Positions 1 through 6,992 of a stretch of 10,408 nucleotides of DNA are shown in pieces; position 1 is the first letter of the stretch, and each line of letters opens with the position of its first letter. Origin of the DNA: Gp6-AA40 sp035647075 (GTDB lineage: Bacteria; Acidobacteriota; Vicinamibacteria; Vicinamibacterales; UBA2999); NCBI GenBank assembly GCA_035647075.1, contig DASROF010000139.1, positions 1 to 10,408 of the forward strand, written 5' to 3'. The notes under the pieces are model-generated. The model was not told the DNA's origin, made no database searches, and saw only the letters and a list, made by a program, of their open reading frames with translations. The translations under genes were made by a program, and so were the position numbers.

Positions 1-2757
1 ATCTACGCCGAGGGACAGCGGCGCTACGTCGAGTCGCTCTCCGCCTATGCTCGACAGTTCCTCGAGCGCATGGAGAAGCCCGACGTCGACCGCATCGACG
101 GCATCGCGCCCGCCATCGCCATCCGCCAGAAGAACAGCATCAGGAACCCGCGCTCGACGGTCGGGACGACCACCGAGATCCACGACTACATGCGGCTGCT
201 GTTTGCCCGCGTCGGGCGCACTTTCTGCCGCCAATGCGGACAGGAAGTCGTTCGTGAAACGGCGGAGGTGGTGGCCCGACGGCTGGGCGAACTGGCCGGC
301 GCCCGATTGCTGATCGGATTCGAGATCCCGGTCGTGGCGGATGCACGGCGCGGTTTCGTTGCCGAGGACGGCGAGTCGCAGGACGAAGTGGACTCAGCCG
401 GCGCGGCCCGCACGTTTGATCCGGCCGCCGAAACGCTCGAAACGCTGCGGCGACGCGGTTTCGGGCGATTGCTGATCGGCGGTTCGGCTGAAGCCGGACA
501 CCACGAACCAGGCCGCGCCGTCGCGTTCGAGGAGGTCGACGCCGCGGCGCTCAAGTCGCGCACGCATCTCGAAGTGGTCGTCGATCGGCTTCGCATCGAA
601 GGCGACCTGCGCAGTCGTCTGACCGACTCGATTGAGACGTCCTATCGCGAGGGTGGTGGAGCGGCGTTCGCGGTCAATGCCGACACTGGCGAGCGCTTCG
701 ACTTCTCGGAGCGGTTCGAATGCCGGACGTGCGGCATCGCCTACGAGACGCCGCAGCCGCGCCTGTTCTCGTTCAACAATCCCTTCGGTGCCTGTCCGAC
801 CTGCCACGGGTTCGGGAACGTGATCGAGCTCGACATGGGGCTCGTCGTCCCGGACCCGTCGAAATCGATCAACGAGGGTGCGATCGAACCGTGGAGCAAG
901 CCGCACTATCGTGCGCAGCTCGCAGAACTGAAGCGTGCTGCGCGTAAAGGTGCCGTGCGTCTCGACGTGCCGTGGACGGACCTGACGGACGAGGAGCGCC
1001 ATTTTGTCATCGAAGGAAACGCCGATTATGACGGCGTGCGCGGATTCTTCCGGTGGCTCGAGCGCAAGAAATACAAGGTCCACATCCGTGTGTTTCTGAG
1101 CCGCTACCGCGGATACCTCGCATGTCCGGACTGCAGCGGCGCACGGCTGCGCCGTGAAGCGCGCGATGTTCGTGTCGGCGATCGGACGATTGACGCCGTG
1201 TCGGCGCTCACCGTTCGTCAGGCGCAGCAGTTCTTCCGGGAGCTGACGCTCTCCGAAAAAGAGACGGCGGTCGCAGACAAGGTGCTGCGGGAAATCGAAC
1301 GGCGGCTCTCGTTCCTGAGCGACGTCGGCCTCGACTACCTGACGCTCGACCGCCTGTCGTCCACGTTGTCGGGTGGCGAGTCGCAACGAATCAACCTTGC
1401 GACGTCGCTTGGATCGGCGCTTGTCGGCACGCTCTACGTCCTCGACGAGCCGTCCATCGGCCTGCACTCCCGCGATAACCAGCGGCTGATCGATATCCTG
1501 CAGAAGCTCCGACAACAGGGAAACACCGTCCTGGTCGTCGAACACGATGAGGAGATGATCCGCGTGGCCGATCACATTGTGGACATCGGTCTCGGCGCCG
1601 GCGAGCAGGGTGGACGCGTCGTTTACTCCGGGGACCTGCCGGGCCTGCTACAGGAGACGCGATCACTGACCGCGAAGTACCTGCGGCACGAGCTGGTCAT
1701 TCCGGTACCGTCACCGCGTCGTCGTGGCCTGACGCAGAAGCTGAAGCTCAGCGGCGCGACTGAACACAACCTGAAGGACGTCGATATCGCCATTCCGCTC
1801 AACACACTGACGTGCGTGACCGGCGTGAGCGGGTCTGGCAAGTCGACGCTGGTGCATGACGTCCTCTACGCGGCCATCAAGCGCGCGAAGGGCGACTGGG
1901 ATCGACGCGTCGGCAGCTTCCGCGGGCTCGAGGGGCTCGAATACATCAGCGACGTCATCCTTGTCGATCAGACGCCGATCGGCCGCACGCCGCGCTCGAA
2001 TCCAGTCACGTATTTGAAGGCGTTCGATCCGATTCGAGAGATCTTCTCGCTGACGCGGGACGCCAAATCACGCGGCCTCTCCGCGAGCCATTTTTCGTTC
2101 AACGTGCCCGGCGGACGCTGCGAGGCGTGCCAGGGTGAGGGCGAAGTGCGCGTCGAGATGCAGTTCCTCGCGGATGTCTTCGTGCCGTGCGACCAGTGCG
2201 ACGGCATGCGCTTCAAGCCGCAGGTGCTCGACGTGAAGTATCGCGGCAAGAACATCCATCAGGTGCTCGGGATGACCGTGCGCGAGGCGCTGACGTTCTT
2301 CAGCACGTCACCAAAGGTGTTGCGCCGTCTGCAGGTGCTCGACGAGATCGGATTGGGGTATCTGCGGCTCGGTCAACCGGCCACCACGCTGTCCGGTGGC
2401 GAGGCGCAGCGCATCAAGATCGCCGCGCATCTCGCGTCCGTCAGCGGCGAACGGCTGCTGTATATCCTCGATGAGCCCACCACCGGCCTGCACTTCGACG
2501 ATATCGCCAAGCTGCTCACTGCGTTCAAGAAGCTCGTCGAGGCCGGACACACGCTGGTCGTCATCGAGCACAACCTCGACGTCATTAAGACCGCGGACTA
2601 TGTGATCGATCTCGGGCCGGAGGGCGGCGAGGGCGGCGGCGAGGTGATCGCTGTCGGCACGCCGGAACAGGTCGCGCAGGTCGAGGAGTCGCATACCGGG
2701 CGCGCGCTGCGGCAGGTGCTGGCAGACGGGCGATCGAATGCCTATGCCGCTCGCTAG
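1..2757 (+). CDS. uvrA: UvrA, excinuclease ABC subunit A (5' end outside window)
   Basis: UvrA is the damage-recognition ATPase of nucleotide excision repair; it loads UvrB onto lesions. The frame is open from base 1 and begins IYAEGQRRYVESLSAYARQF, which lies about 44 residues into the family, so the start and first Walker A are off the left edge. In window codon numbers: a CxxC at 76/79; zinc module C241/C244/C265/C268 (CX2C-X20-CX2C); first ABC signature LSGGE at 456-460 followed by LDEPSIGLH; second Walker A GVSGSGKST at 608-616; second zinc module C707/C710/C730/C733 (CX2C-X19-CX2C); second signature LSGGE at 797-801 followed by LDEPTTGLH. It has 918 codons here, so the full protein would be about 960 residues, slightly above E. 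coli's 940. The excess lies around codons 115-172, in the UvrB-binding region, and includes a repeat-derived segment (codons 161-169). The stop overlaps mpg. Confidence 0.98.
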   Translation: MYAEGQRRYVESLSAYARQFLERMEKPDVDRIDGIAPAIAIRQKNSIRNPRSTVGTTTEIHDYMRLLFARVGRTFCRQCGQEVVRETAEVVARRLGELAGARLLIGFEIPVVADARRGFVAEDGESQDEVDSAGAARTFDPAAETLETLRRRGFGRLLIGGSAEAGHHEPGRAVAFEEVDAAALKSRTHLEVVVDRLRIEGDLRSRLTDSIETSYREGGGAAFAVNADTGERFDFSERFECRTCGIAYETPQPRLFSFNNPFGACPTCHGFGNVIELDMGLVVPDPSKSINEGAIEPWSKPHYRAQLAELKRAARKGAVRLDVPWTDLTDEERHFVIEGNADYDGVRGFFRWLERKKYKVHIRVFLSRYRGYLACPDCSGARLRREARDVRVGDRTIDAVSALTVRQAQQFFRELTLSEKETAVADKVLREIERRLSFLSDVGLDYLTLDRLSSTLSGGESQRINLATSLGSALVGTLYVLDEPSIGLHSRDNQRLIDILQKLRQQGNTVLVVEHDEEMIRVADHIVDIGLGAGEQGGRVVYSGDLPGLLQETRSLTAKYLRHELVIPVPSPRRRGLTQKLKLSGATEHNLKDVDIAIPLNTLTCVTGVSGSGKSTLVHDVLYAAIKRAKGDWDRRVGSFRGLEGLEYISDVILVDQTPIGRTPRSNPVTYLKAFDPIREIFSLTRDAKSRGLSASHFSFNVPGGRCEACQGEGEVRVEMQFLADVFVPCDQCDGMRFKPQVLDVKYRGKNIHQVLGMTVREALTFFSTSPKVLRRLQVLDEIGLGYLRLGQPATTLSGGEAQRIKIAAHLASVSGERLLYILDEPTTGLHFDDIAKLLTAFKKLVEAGHTLVVIEHNLDVIKTADYVIDLGPEGGEGGGEVIAVGTPEQVAQVEESHTGRALRQVLADGRSNAYAAR
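481..507 (+). repeat. REP-like palindromic element inside uvrA
   Basis: This 27-bp segment matches the reverse complement of 5995-6021 at 24 of 27 positions. Its core is an imperfect inverted repeat (GTTCGGCT, GA, AGCCGGAC) at 483-500. In the uvrA frame it reads GSAEAGHHE, with no resemblance to the usual UvrA sequence here (typically a short 'VDGE..' turn before the EVVVDRL strand). The second copy is intergenic, so this looks like a dispersed extragenic element inserted in frame into a tolerant loop. The copy and palindrome are seen directly; the insertion history is inferred. Confidence 0.7.
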
Positions 2758-3379
2758 GGTTCAAAGGGTTCAGAAGGTTCAGGGGGTTCAGAAGGTCAGG
2801 ATTCTGCCCCGCGACTTCTATAACCGACCGACTCTGACGGTGGCGAAGGAACTGCTCGGCAAGGTGCTTGTCCATCGCACTCCCGCCGGCGACGCGGCCG
2901 GAATGATCGTCGAGACCGAGGCGTACATCGGCGAAGACGACCCGGCCTGTCACGCGGCGCCGGGACCCACGCGACGGAATGCGCCGCTTTACGGCCCACC
3001 GGGCTTCGCGTACGTTTATCTGAACTACGGTATTCACTACCTCGTGAACGCGGTGACCGAAGCCGACGGGCATCCCGCTGCCGTGCTGATTCGCGCGCTT
3101 GCGCCGGTCGATGGGATTCGGCTGATGGAGAAGCGCCGTGCTCCCGACGGCCGGCACATCGACAGCTCAGGCCTGTGTCGCGGACCAGGCAACCTCACGC
3201 GCGCGCTCGGCATCACGCTCACTGAGAACCTGAACGACCTCGTCTCGAGCCCGCTCGTCATTGAAGATCGCGGCCACGCGCCAGCGGACGTGTCGTGGGG
3301 ACCGCGCATCGGCATCACCGTCGGGGTCGAGAAGCCCTGGCGCTGCTGGATCACAGGCCATCCGGCGGTCAGCCGCTAA
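2738..3379 (+). CDS. mpg: 3-methyladenine DNA glycosylase, AAG/MPG type
   Basis: This enzyme excises alkylated and deaminated purines such as 3-methyladenine to start base excision repair. The family signature ETEAY is at residues 59-63. By alignment with human AAG, E61 corresponds to catalytic Glu125, Y63 to Tyr127, H72 to His136, and Y94/Y97 to Tyr159/Tyr162 (Tyr162 intercalates at the lesion). The conserved C-terminal half (CRGPGNLTRALGI, WGPRIGI) is complete. At 213 aa it has the normal bacterial size. There is no start codon between the uvrA stop and the conserved LPRDFYNRPT, so translation must begin at ATG 2738 or ATG 2744, inside the last codons of uvrA. The N-terminus is therefore encoded by a 9-bp tandem repeat giving residues VQRVQKVQGVQKV. 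The 20- or 14-bp overlap suggests translational coupling; no strong Shine-Dalgarno is seen. Confidence 0.96.
   Translation: MPMPLARVQRVQKVQGVQKVRILPRDFYNRPTLTVAKELLGKVLVHRTPAGDAAGMIVETEAYIGEDDPACHAAPGPTRRNAPLYGPPGFAYVYLNYGIHYLVNAVTEADGHPAAVLIRALAPVDGIRLMEKRRAPDGRHIDSSGLCRGPGNLTRALGITLTENLNDLVSSPLVIEDRGHAPADVSWGPRIGITVGVEKPWRCWITGHPAVSR
2756..2800 (+). repeat. 9-bp tandem repeat, five units, in the mpg 5' end
   Basis: The units are AGGGTTCAA, AGGGTTCAG, AAGGTTCAG, GGGGTTCAG and a degenerate AAGGTCAGG. The repeat begins at the uvrA stop codon and lies in the mpg frame, where each unit gives a (R/K/G)VQ triplet. Because the period is 9, copy-number change would keep the frame. Similar 9-bp runs occur between genes in related genomes as I recall them, so this is probably intergenic repeat captured as coding sequence. 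Confidence 0.85.
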
Positions 3380-3386
3380 CTCGTAG

Positions 3387-3405
3387 GGCACCCTTCAGCG
3401 GTGCC
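3387..3405. terminator. possible hairpin between convergent genes
   Basis: GGCACC and GGTGCC form a 6-bp perfect stem around a 7-nt loop in the 37-bp gap between mpg and the convergent small exported-protein gene. Its placement suits a bidirectional terminator, but the stem is short and there is no T-tract on either side, so this is weak. Confidence 0.3.
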
Positions 3406-3416
3406 AACGCGTCGGC

Positions 3417-3872
3417 TTACTTCTTAACAACCTTGTCGTCGGCGATGCCCAGGAACGTGTATTGGCTGTACGGGTCGCGCAAGTTCGCTCGCCTGCCACG
3501 AAGGTCAAACGCACAGACGTATCCGTTGCCGTTCTCGTCCCAGGCGCTGACCTGTCGAAGATTGAGCTCCTTCAGAGAATTGAGATCGCTGTAGTTGGTG
3601 CCGAAGATCCCATTCAGGTAATCGATTTGCTCCTGCACGGTGTCGAGTCCGGCCGCCTTGAACCCGTCCTGAATCAGTCCCCACCACGTGCCAGCGCCGT
3701 CGCCAAACACCAGGGTCGGACCGCCATTGAGGAGTTTTGAGTCATTTGGGCAGTCGCCAGGCCCGGCGGCTCGAATGGTCGCGGGGGTGATCACGAATCC
3801 GGCGATGAGAGCGATTCCGCCAACGAGCGTGACCAGATGGGCGAAGGTCGAGCGTGAAAGCTGCTGCGGCAT
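3417..3872 (-). CDS. small predicted exported protein, function unknown
   Basis: I do not recognise this 151-aa protein. The start is ATG 3872 because a good Shine-Dalgarno (GAAAGGA, 5-nt spacing) precedes it and a signal-like N-terminus follows directly; an in-frame ATG at 3983 would overlap the leuC ribosome-binding region and add 37 unlikely residues. Residues 1-12 form a polar, weakly basic head, 13-31 a hydrophobic core (LVTLVGGIALIAGFVITPA), and a cleavage site probably lies near residues 31-37. The mature part of about 115 residues has exactly two cysteines, C41 near its start and C120, which could form a disulfide if it is exported. C120 ends WDENGNGYVC, whose DxNxNG (112-117) resembles short EF-hand or excalibur-type calcium loops; binding is not demonstrated. 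The C-terminus is charged (DDKVVKK). Convergent with mpg and divergent from leuC, it appears to be a single-gene unit. Confidence 0.75.
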   Translation of the reverse strand: MPQQLSRSTFAHLVTLVGGIALIAGFVITPATIRAAGPGDCPNDSKLLNGGPTLVFGDGAGTWWGLIQDGFKAAGLDTVQEQIDYLNGIFGTNYSDLNSLKELNLRQVSAWDENGNGYVCAFDLRGRRANLRDPYSQYTFLGIADDKVVKK

Positions 3873-3915
3873 GAGTGTCCTTTCTCGGAGTGCGACGTCC
3901 GTCGTGGCGGGCGGG

Positions 3916-3944
3916 AGTCTAGTGGCGCGGGCCGAGAAAGTCCA
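3916..3944 (-). promoter_or_regulatory. candidate promoter for the small exported-protein gene
   Basis: Read on the minus strand, TGGACT (3944-3939, 4 of 6 to TTGACA), a 17-bp spacer and TAGACT (3921-3916, 4 of 6 to TATAAT) lie upstream of the start at 3872. The spacing is ideal but both boxes are only moderate matches, so chance is a real possibility. Confidence 0.25.
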
Positions 3945-3991
3945 GATTTTCCACGTGTTACGATCGAAGACTCGGCGACACACAGGATTCC

Positions 3992-5389
3992 ATGGGTAAA
4001 ACGCTCCTCCAGAAAGTGTGGGATCTCCACACCGTTCGGCAGTTGCCGACTGGCCAGACGCAGCTCTTCATCGGGTTGCACCTGGTCCACGAGGTGACCA
4101 GTCCGCAGGCATTTGACGCGTTGCGAGAGCGCGGCTGGAAGGTCGCTCGTCCGGATCGCACGTTTGCGACGGTTGATCACATCGTCCCCACTCTGGAGCG
4201 CAAGCGTCCATTCCTCGACGTCATCGCAGAGGACATGATCGCCTCGCTCGAGCGCAACTGTCGCGACTTCGGAGTACGGCTCGCAGGACTCGACGACGAC
4301 CGTCAGGGCATCGTCCACGTCATCGGGCCGGAGCTGGGACTCACGCAGCCGGGTATGACGATCGCCTGCGGCGACAGCCACACATCCACGCACGGTGCCT
4401 TCGGCTCCGTGGCATTCGGCATCGGCACCTCGCAGGTTCGCGACGTGCTCGCCTCGCAGTGTCTCGCGATTGAGCCGCTGAAGGTCAGGCGCATTCGCGT
4501 CACCGGCAACCTGCATCCAGGCGTCTATGCGAAGGACGTGATCCTCGAAATCATCCAGCGCCTCGGCGTCCGCGGCGGCACCGGTTACGCCTATGAATAC
4601 GCCGGCGACACCGTCGATCACATGACGATGGACGAGCGGATGACGATGTGCAACATGTCGATCGAGGGAGGAGCGCGCGTCGGTTACGTCAACCCGGACG
4701 AGACGACGTTTGAATACCTCGAGGGCCGTCCGTTCAGCCCGCAGGGTGACGCGTTCGGCCGCGCCAGGCAGTGGTGGCGCTCCATCGCCTCCGACGCGGA
4801 CGCGACGTTCGATGATGACGTGGTGATTCGGGCGGAGGAGCTCAAGCCGGTCGTAACGTGGGGCGTGAATCCCGGGCAGTCGATTGCGATCGACGAGCGG
4901 GTGCCGGCGCCGGACGAGTCAGCTGAACCGCAGGCGATCTCCGACGCCCTTGATTACATGGGGCTCGAGCCCGGCCGGCCGATCGCCGGCATGAAAGTCG
5001 ATGTCGCGTTCATCGGCTCCTGCACGAACGCCCGCTTATCCGACCTCCGCGAGGCCGCGCGCATCGTCAAAGGTCGTCACGTGGCACCGGGAGTGAAGGC
5101 GCTGGTGGTCCCCGGTTCCGTTGCCGTCAGCCGGGCCGCGGAGCGCGAAGGGCTGGCCGACGTATTCCGTGCAGCTGGTTTCGAATGGCGTGGGGTCGGC
5201 TGCTCCATGTGCCTGGGCATGAACCCGGACAAGCTCGAAGGCAATCAGGTCTGTGCTGCTTCATCGAACAGGAACTTCAAGGGGCGGCAGGGAAGTCCCA
5301 CCGGGCGCACGCTGCTGATGAGTCCGGCCATGGTGGCCGCCGCCGCGATCGAGGGCAAGGTGGTAGACGTTCGGGAGTACGTGAGCTGA
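3992..5389 (+). CDS. leuC: 3-isopropylmalate dehydratase large subunit
   Basis: LeuC with LeuD isomerises 2-isopropylmalate to 3-isopropylmalate in cytoplasmic leucine biosynthesis, using a [4Fe-4S] cluster held by LeuC. The three cluster cysteines are C344 (GSCTNAR), C404 and C407 (GCSMC), spaced exactly as E. coli C347/C407/C410. Other aconitase-family signatures are GDSHTSTHGAFG (127-138) and SSNRNFKGRQG near the end. Length is 465 aa, against 466 in E. coli, so the gene is intact. ATG 3992 gives the standard N-terminus GKTLLQKVWDLH, with AGGA a few bases upstream. The 119-bp gap to the divergent exported-protein gene must hold its promoter; only a weak -10 (TACGAT, 3959-3964) is visible. 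The stop overlaps the leuD start (TGATG), so the subunits are probably translationally coupled. Confidence 0.98.
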   Translation: MGKTLLQKVWDLHTVRQLPTGQTQLFIGLHLVHEVTSPQAFDALRERGWKVARPDRTFATVDHIVPTLERKRPFLDVIAEDMIASLERNCRDFGVRLAGLDDDRQGIVHVIGPELGLTQPGMTIACGDSHTSTHGAFGSVAFGIGTSQVRDVLASQCLAIEPLKVRRIRVTGNLHPGVYAKDVILEIIQRLGVRGGTGYAYEYAGDTVDHMTMDERMTMCNMSIEGGARVGYVNPDETTFEYLEGRPFSPQGDAFGRARQWWRSIASDADATFDDDVVIRAEELKPVVTWGVNPGQSIAIDERVPAPDESAEPQAISDALDYMGLEPGRPIAGMKVDVAFIGSCTNARLSDLREAARIVKGRHVAPGVKALVVPGSVAVSRAAEREGLADVFRAAGFEWRGVGCSMCLGMNPDKLEGNQVCAASSNRNFKGRQGSPTGRTLLMSPAMVAAAAIEGKVVDVREYVS

Positions 5390-5988
5390 TGCCTGCAATC
5401 ACGGGAGTCCAGGGCCGTGCGCTACCGCTGCGTGGCGACGACATCGACACCGACCGGATCATGCCCGCGCGCTTCCTCGTCGGCGTCAGCTTCGACGGGC
5501 TCGAGAAGCACGTCTTCGAAGACGACCGCAAAGCCGCTGTTCGTCCGCACAATCGCCATCCGTTCGACGTCGCGCACTATCAGGGCGCCAGGATTCTGGT
5601 GGTGAACTCGAACTTCGGCTGCGGGTCGTCCCGCGAGCATGCCCCGCAGGGTCTTCATCGCTGGGGGATCGATGCGGTCATCGGCGAATCGTTTGCCGAG
5701 ATCTTCTTCGGTAACTCCGTGATGATTGGAATGCCGTGCGTGACCGCCTCGTCTGCGGACGTCCGCGCGCTGATGGATCTGATCGAGAAGCGGCCAACCG
5801 CTCAGCTCACGCTCGATCTCGTCGCCGGCACGTGCGAGACGGAGGGTTTCCGATGCCAGGTCTCGCTGCCGCCCAACGTGCGCGATGCGTTCACCTCCGG
5901 CGCGTGGGACACCACGGGGATGCTGCTGGATCACTACGAACAGGTTGACGCAGCCTCCGCACGCCTTCCGTACGTCGCGGGATTCTAG
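5389..5988 (+). CDS. leuD: 3-isopropylmalate dehydratase small subunit
   Basis: This is the swivelling small subunit that completes the LeuCD isomerase. It has 199 aa, near E. coli LeuD's 201. The substrate-binding signature NFGCGSSREHAP is at residues 75-86, with DIDTDRIMPARFL near the start and GESFAEIFFGNS in the middle, all as expected. ATG 5389 shares bases with the leuC stop; the same frame stays open upstream to 5185 inside leuC, but the family's N-terminus (ITGVQGRALPLRGDDIDTD) fits only the 5389 start. Transcription probably ends in the 40-bp gap before the convergent lysR gene, where a REP-like palindrome sits. leuB is not adjacent, unlike in the classical leuABCD operon. Confidence 0.98.
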   Translation: MPAITGVQGRALPLRGDDIDTDRIMPARFLVGVSFDGLEKHVFEDDRKAAVRPHNRHPFDVAHYQGARILVVNSNFGCGSSREHAPQGLHRWGIDAVIGESFAEIFFGNSVMIGMPCVTASSADVRALMDLIEKRPTAQLTLDLVAGTCETEGFRCQVSLPPNVRDAFTSGAWDTTGMLLDHYEQVDAASARLPYVAGF

Positions 5989-5994
5989 CGGGCT

Positions 5995-6021
5995 CTCGTA
6001 GTGTCCGGCTTCAGCCGGACC
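5995..6021. repeat. intergenic REP-like palindrome between leuD and lysR
   Basis: The core is a perfect inverted repeat GTCCGGCT, TC, AGCCGGAC (6003-6020) in the 40-bp space between convergent leuD and lysR stops. The same element in opposite orientation is at 481-507 inside uvrA (24 of 27 identical). As RNA it can form a GC-rich hairpin of at least 7 bp with a 4-nt loop from either strand, so it could also end or protect both transcripts, but no T-tract follows. Confidence 0.75.
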
Positions 6022-6028
6022 TCCACGA

Positions 6029-6958
6029 TCAGGAAACCTTCTTCGGTTTGTGTTCTTCGTGGTCCTCGTGTCCGCGGCCCTTCTTTCTTTCCTCGACTGA
6101 CGCCAGGAACGCCATCGCCGCGTGCGATCTCTCGCCGGCCCTGCGGAACACCAGGCGGACCTGGCGGTGCAGCCGTACTTCCGGCATGGCCAGTGCCATG
6201 AGCTCACCGCGGACGATTTCCGATTCCGCGCACCGCCGCGGCAGGAGCGCAACACCCATCTGCATCGCGACGGCGCGCTTGATGCCTTCGAGGCTTGGCA
6301 GCGATACGAGGATGTTCGCCGGAATGTGATGCTGTTCGAAGAGCCGCAGAACGCGGTCGCGGACGTGCGACGGATCGTTGTGCGCAATGACGGTCTGCCG
6401 CGCGCATTCAGAGAGCGTCACCTCGCGGCTATTGGCCAGCGGATGCGACGGGTGGACAAGCATGACCAGCTCGTCCTGTCCGAGGACAATCGAACCGAGC
6501 TGCGTTTCGGCGGGTTGAAACGTCAGCACCCCGAAATCGAGCGTGCCCTGGGCGACTTCGGCGCCCAGCTGGCGTGCGGGAATCCGCCGCACGTCGCAGT
6601 GGACGAGCGGGTGACCGCTACGGAAGCGTTCGATTAGCGGAAGCACGGCGTGGACAGACGCCTCGTTGCACCCGATGAGCACGCGCCCGCGCCGCAGGTC
6701 GCGAAGGTCCTTGACGGCCTCTTCGGCTTCCTCCGAGAGGCGCAGGAGGCGGTCCGCGTAGTCGCGGAGCAGGCGCCCGGCCTCTGTCAGCGTCGCGTCC
6801 TTGGTGGCCCGGTCAAACAGGCGTTCGCCGACGCTTTCCTCGAGCCGCCGGACGGCCTGACTGATGGCCGGCTGCGTCCGATGCAGCTTCATCGCGGCCT
6901 TGGAGAAGCTCCGTTCGGAGGCAACGGTCAGAAATACCCGTAATTCGCTTAACTCCAT
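6029..6958 (-). CDS. LysR-type transcriptional regulator
   Basis: A 309-aa cytoplasmic DNA-binding regulator with the classic layout. The N-terminal winged helix-turn-helix covers residues 1-60 (MELSELRVFLTVASERSFSK, then TQPAISQAVRRLEESVGERLFDR), followed by a linker helix to about residue 90 and a periplasmic-binding-like effector domain from about 91 to 290 (GRVLIGCNEASVHAVLPLIERF, then MGVALLPRRCAESE). The effector cannot be told from sequence. It is divergent from leuA across 149 bp containing dyads, so control of leuA and itself is the natural hypothesis; leuCD behind it could also be a target. The last residues (KKGRGHEDHEEHKPKK) are unlike normal LysR ends and are encoded by a 9-bp tandem repeat. 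No Shine-Dalgarno precedes ATG 6958; a -10-like CATAAT only 5 nt away raises the possibility of a leaderless mRNA. Confidence 0.95.
   Translation of the reverse strand: MELSELRVFLTVASERSFSKAAMKLHRTQPAISQAVRRLEESVGERLFDRATKDATLTEAGRLLRDYADRLLRLSEEAEEAVKDLRDLRRGRVLIGCNEASVHAVLPLIERFRSGHPLVHCDVRRIPARQLGAEVAQGTLDFGVLTFQPAETQLGSIVLGQDELVMLVHPSHPLANSREVTLSECARQTVIAHNDPSHVRDRVLRLFEQHHIPANILVSLPSLEGIKRAVAMQMGVALLPRRCAESEIVRGELMALAMPEVRLHRQVRLVFRRAGERSHAAMAFLASVEERKKGRGHEDHEEHKPKKVS
6044..6070 (-). repeat. 9-bp-period repeat forming the lysR C-terminal codons
   Basis: On the minus strand three units follow each other: CACGAGGAC, CACGAAGAA and the diverged CACAAACCG, giving HED-HEE-HKP. This resembles intergenic 'HEDHEE' runs I recall from acidobacterial genomes. 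The reading frame runs through it to the stop at 6029. Confidence 0.65.
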
Positions 6959-6963
6959 AAGTA

Positions 6964-6969
6964 ATTATG
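6964..6969 (-). promoter_or_regulatory. candidate lysR -10 box, possibly leaderless start
   Basis: Minus-strand CATAAT (5 of 6 to TATAAT) ends 5 nt before the lysR ATG. A start point about 6-7 nt downstream of a -10 would fall on or next to the ATG, which agrees with the absence of a Shine-Dalgarno. No good -35 is found at 17 bp, and AT-richness makes chance matches likely. Confidence 0.3.
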
Positions 6970-6992
6970 ATTCAACCAGAATGATTATCATT
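6970..6992. promoter_or_regulatory. overlapping dyads, candidate LysR operator
   Basis: Two overlapping inverted repeats sit directly upstream of the leuA -35: ATTC-N5-GAAT (6970-6982) and AATGAT-T-ATCATT (6980-6992). They are centred about 52 and 42 bp upstream of the predicted leuA start point, where LysR-family activators commonly bind. The dyads are seen directly; their use by the adjacent regulator is inferred. Confidence 0.45.

Noticed and set aside
394..1575. Long open frame (393 codons) on the minus strand inside uvrA
   Set aside because: It is fully antisense to a perfectly conserved UvrA region. Such long shadow frames are common in high-GC DNA, and it shows no family motif.
3417..3983. 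Longer form of the small exported protein, starting at 3983
   Set aside because: It would bury the signal-like segment behind 37 residues and overlap the leuC ribosome-binding region; the start at 3872 has a clear Shine-Dalgarno.
5422..6387. Minus-strand frame of 321 codons across the leuD-lysR junction
   Set aside because: It covers two well-supported genes in other frames; its only recognisable parts are translated intergenic repeats.
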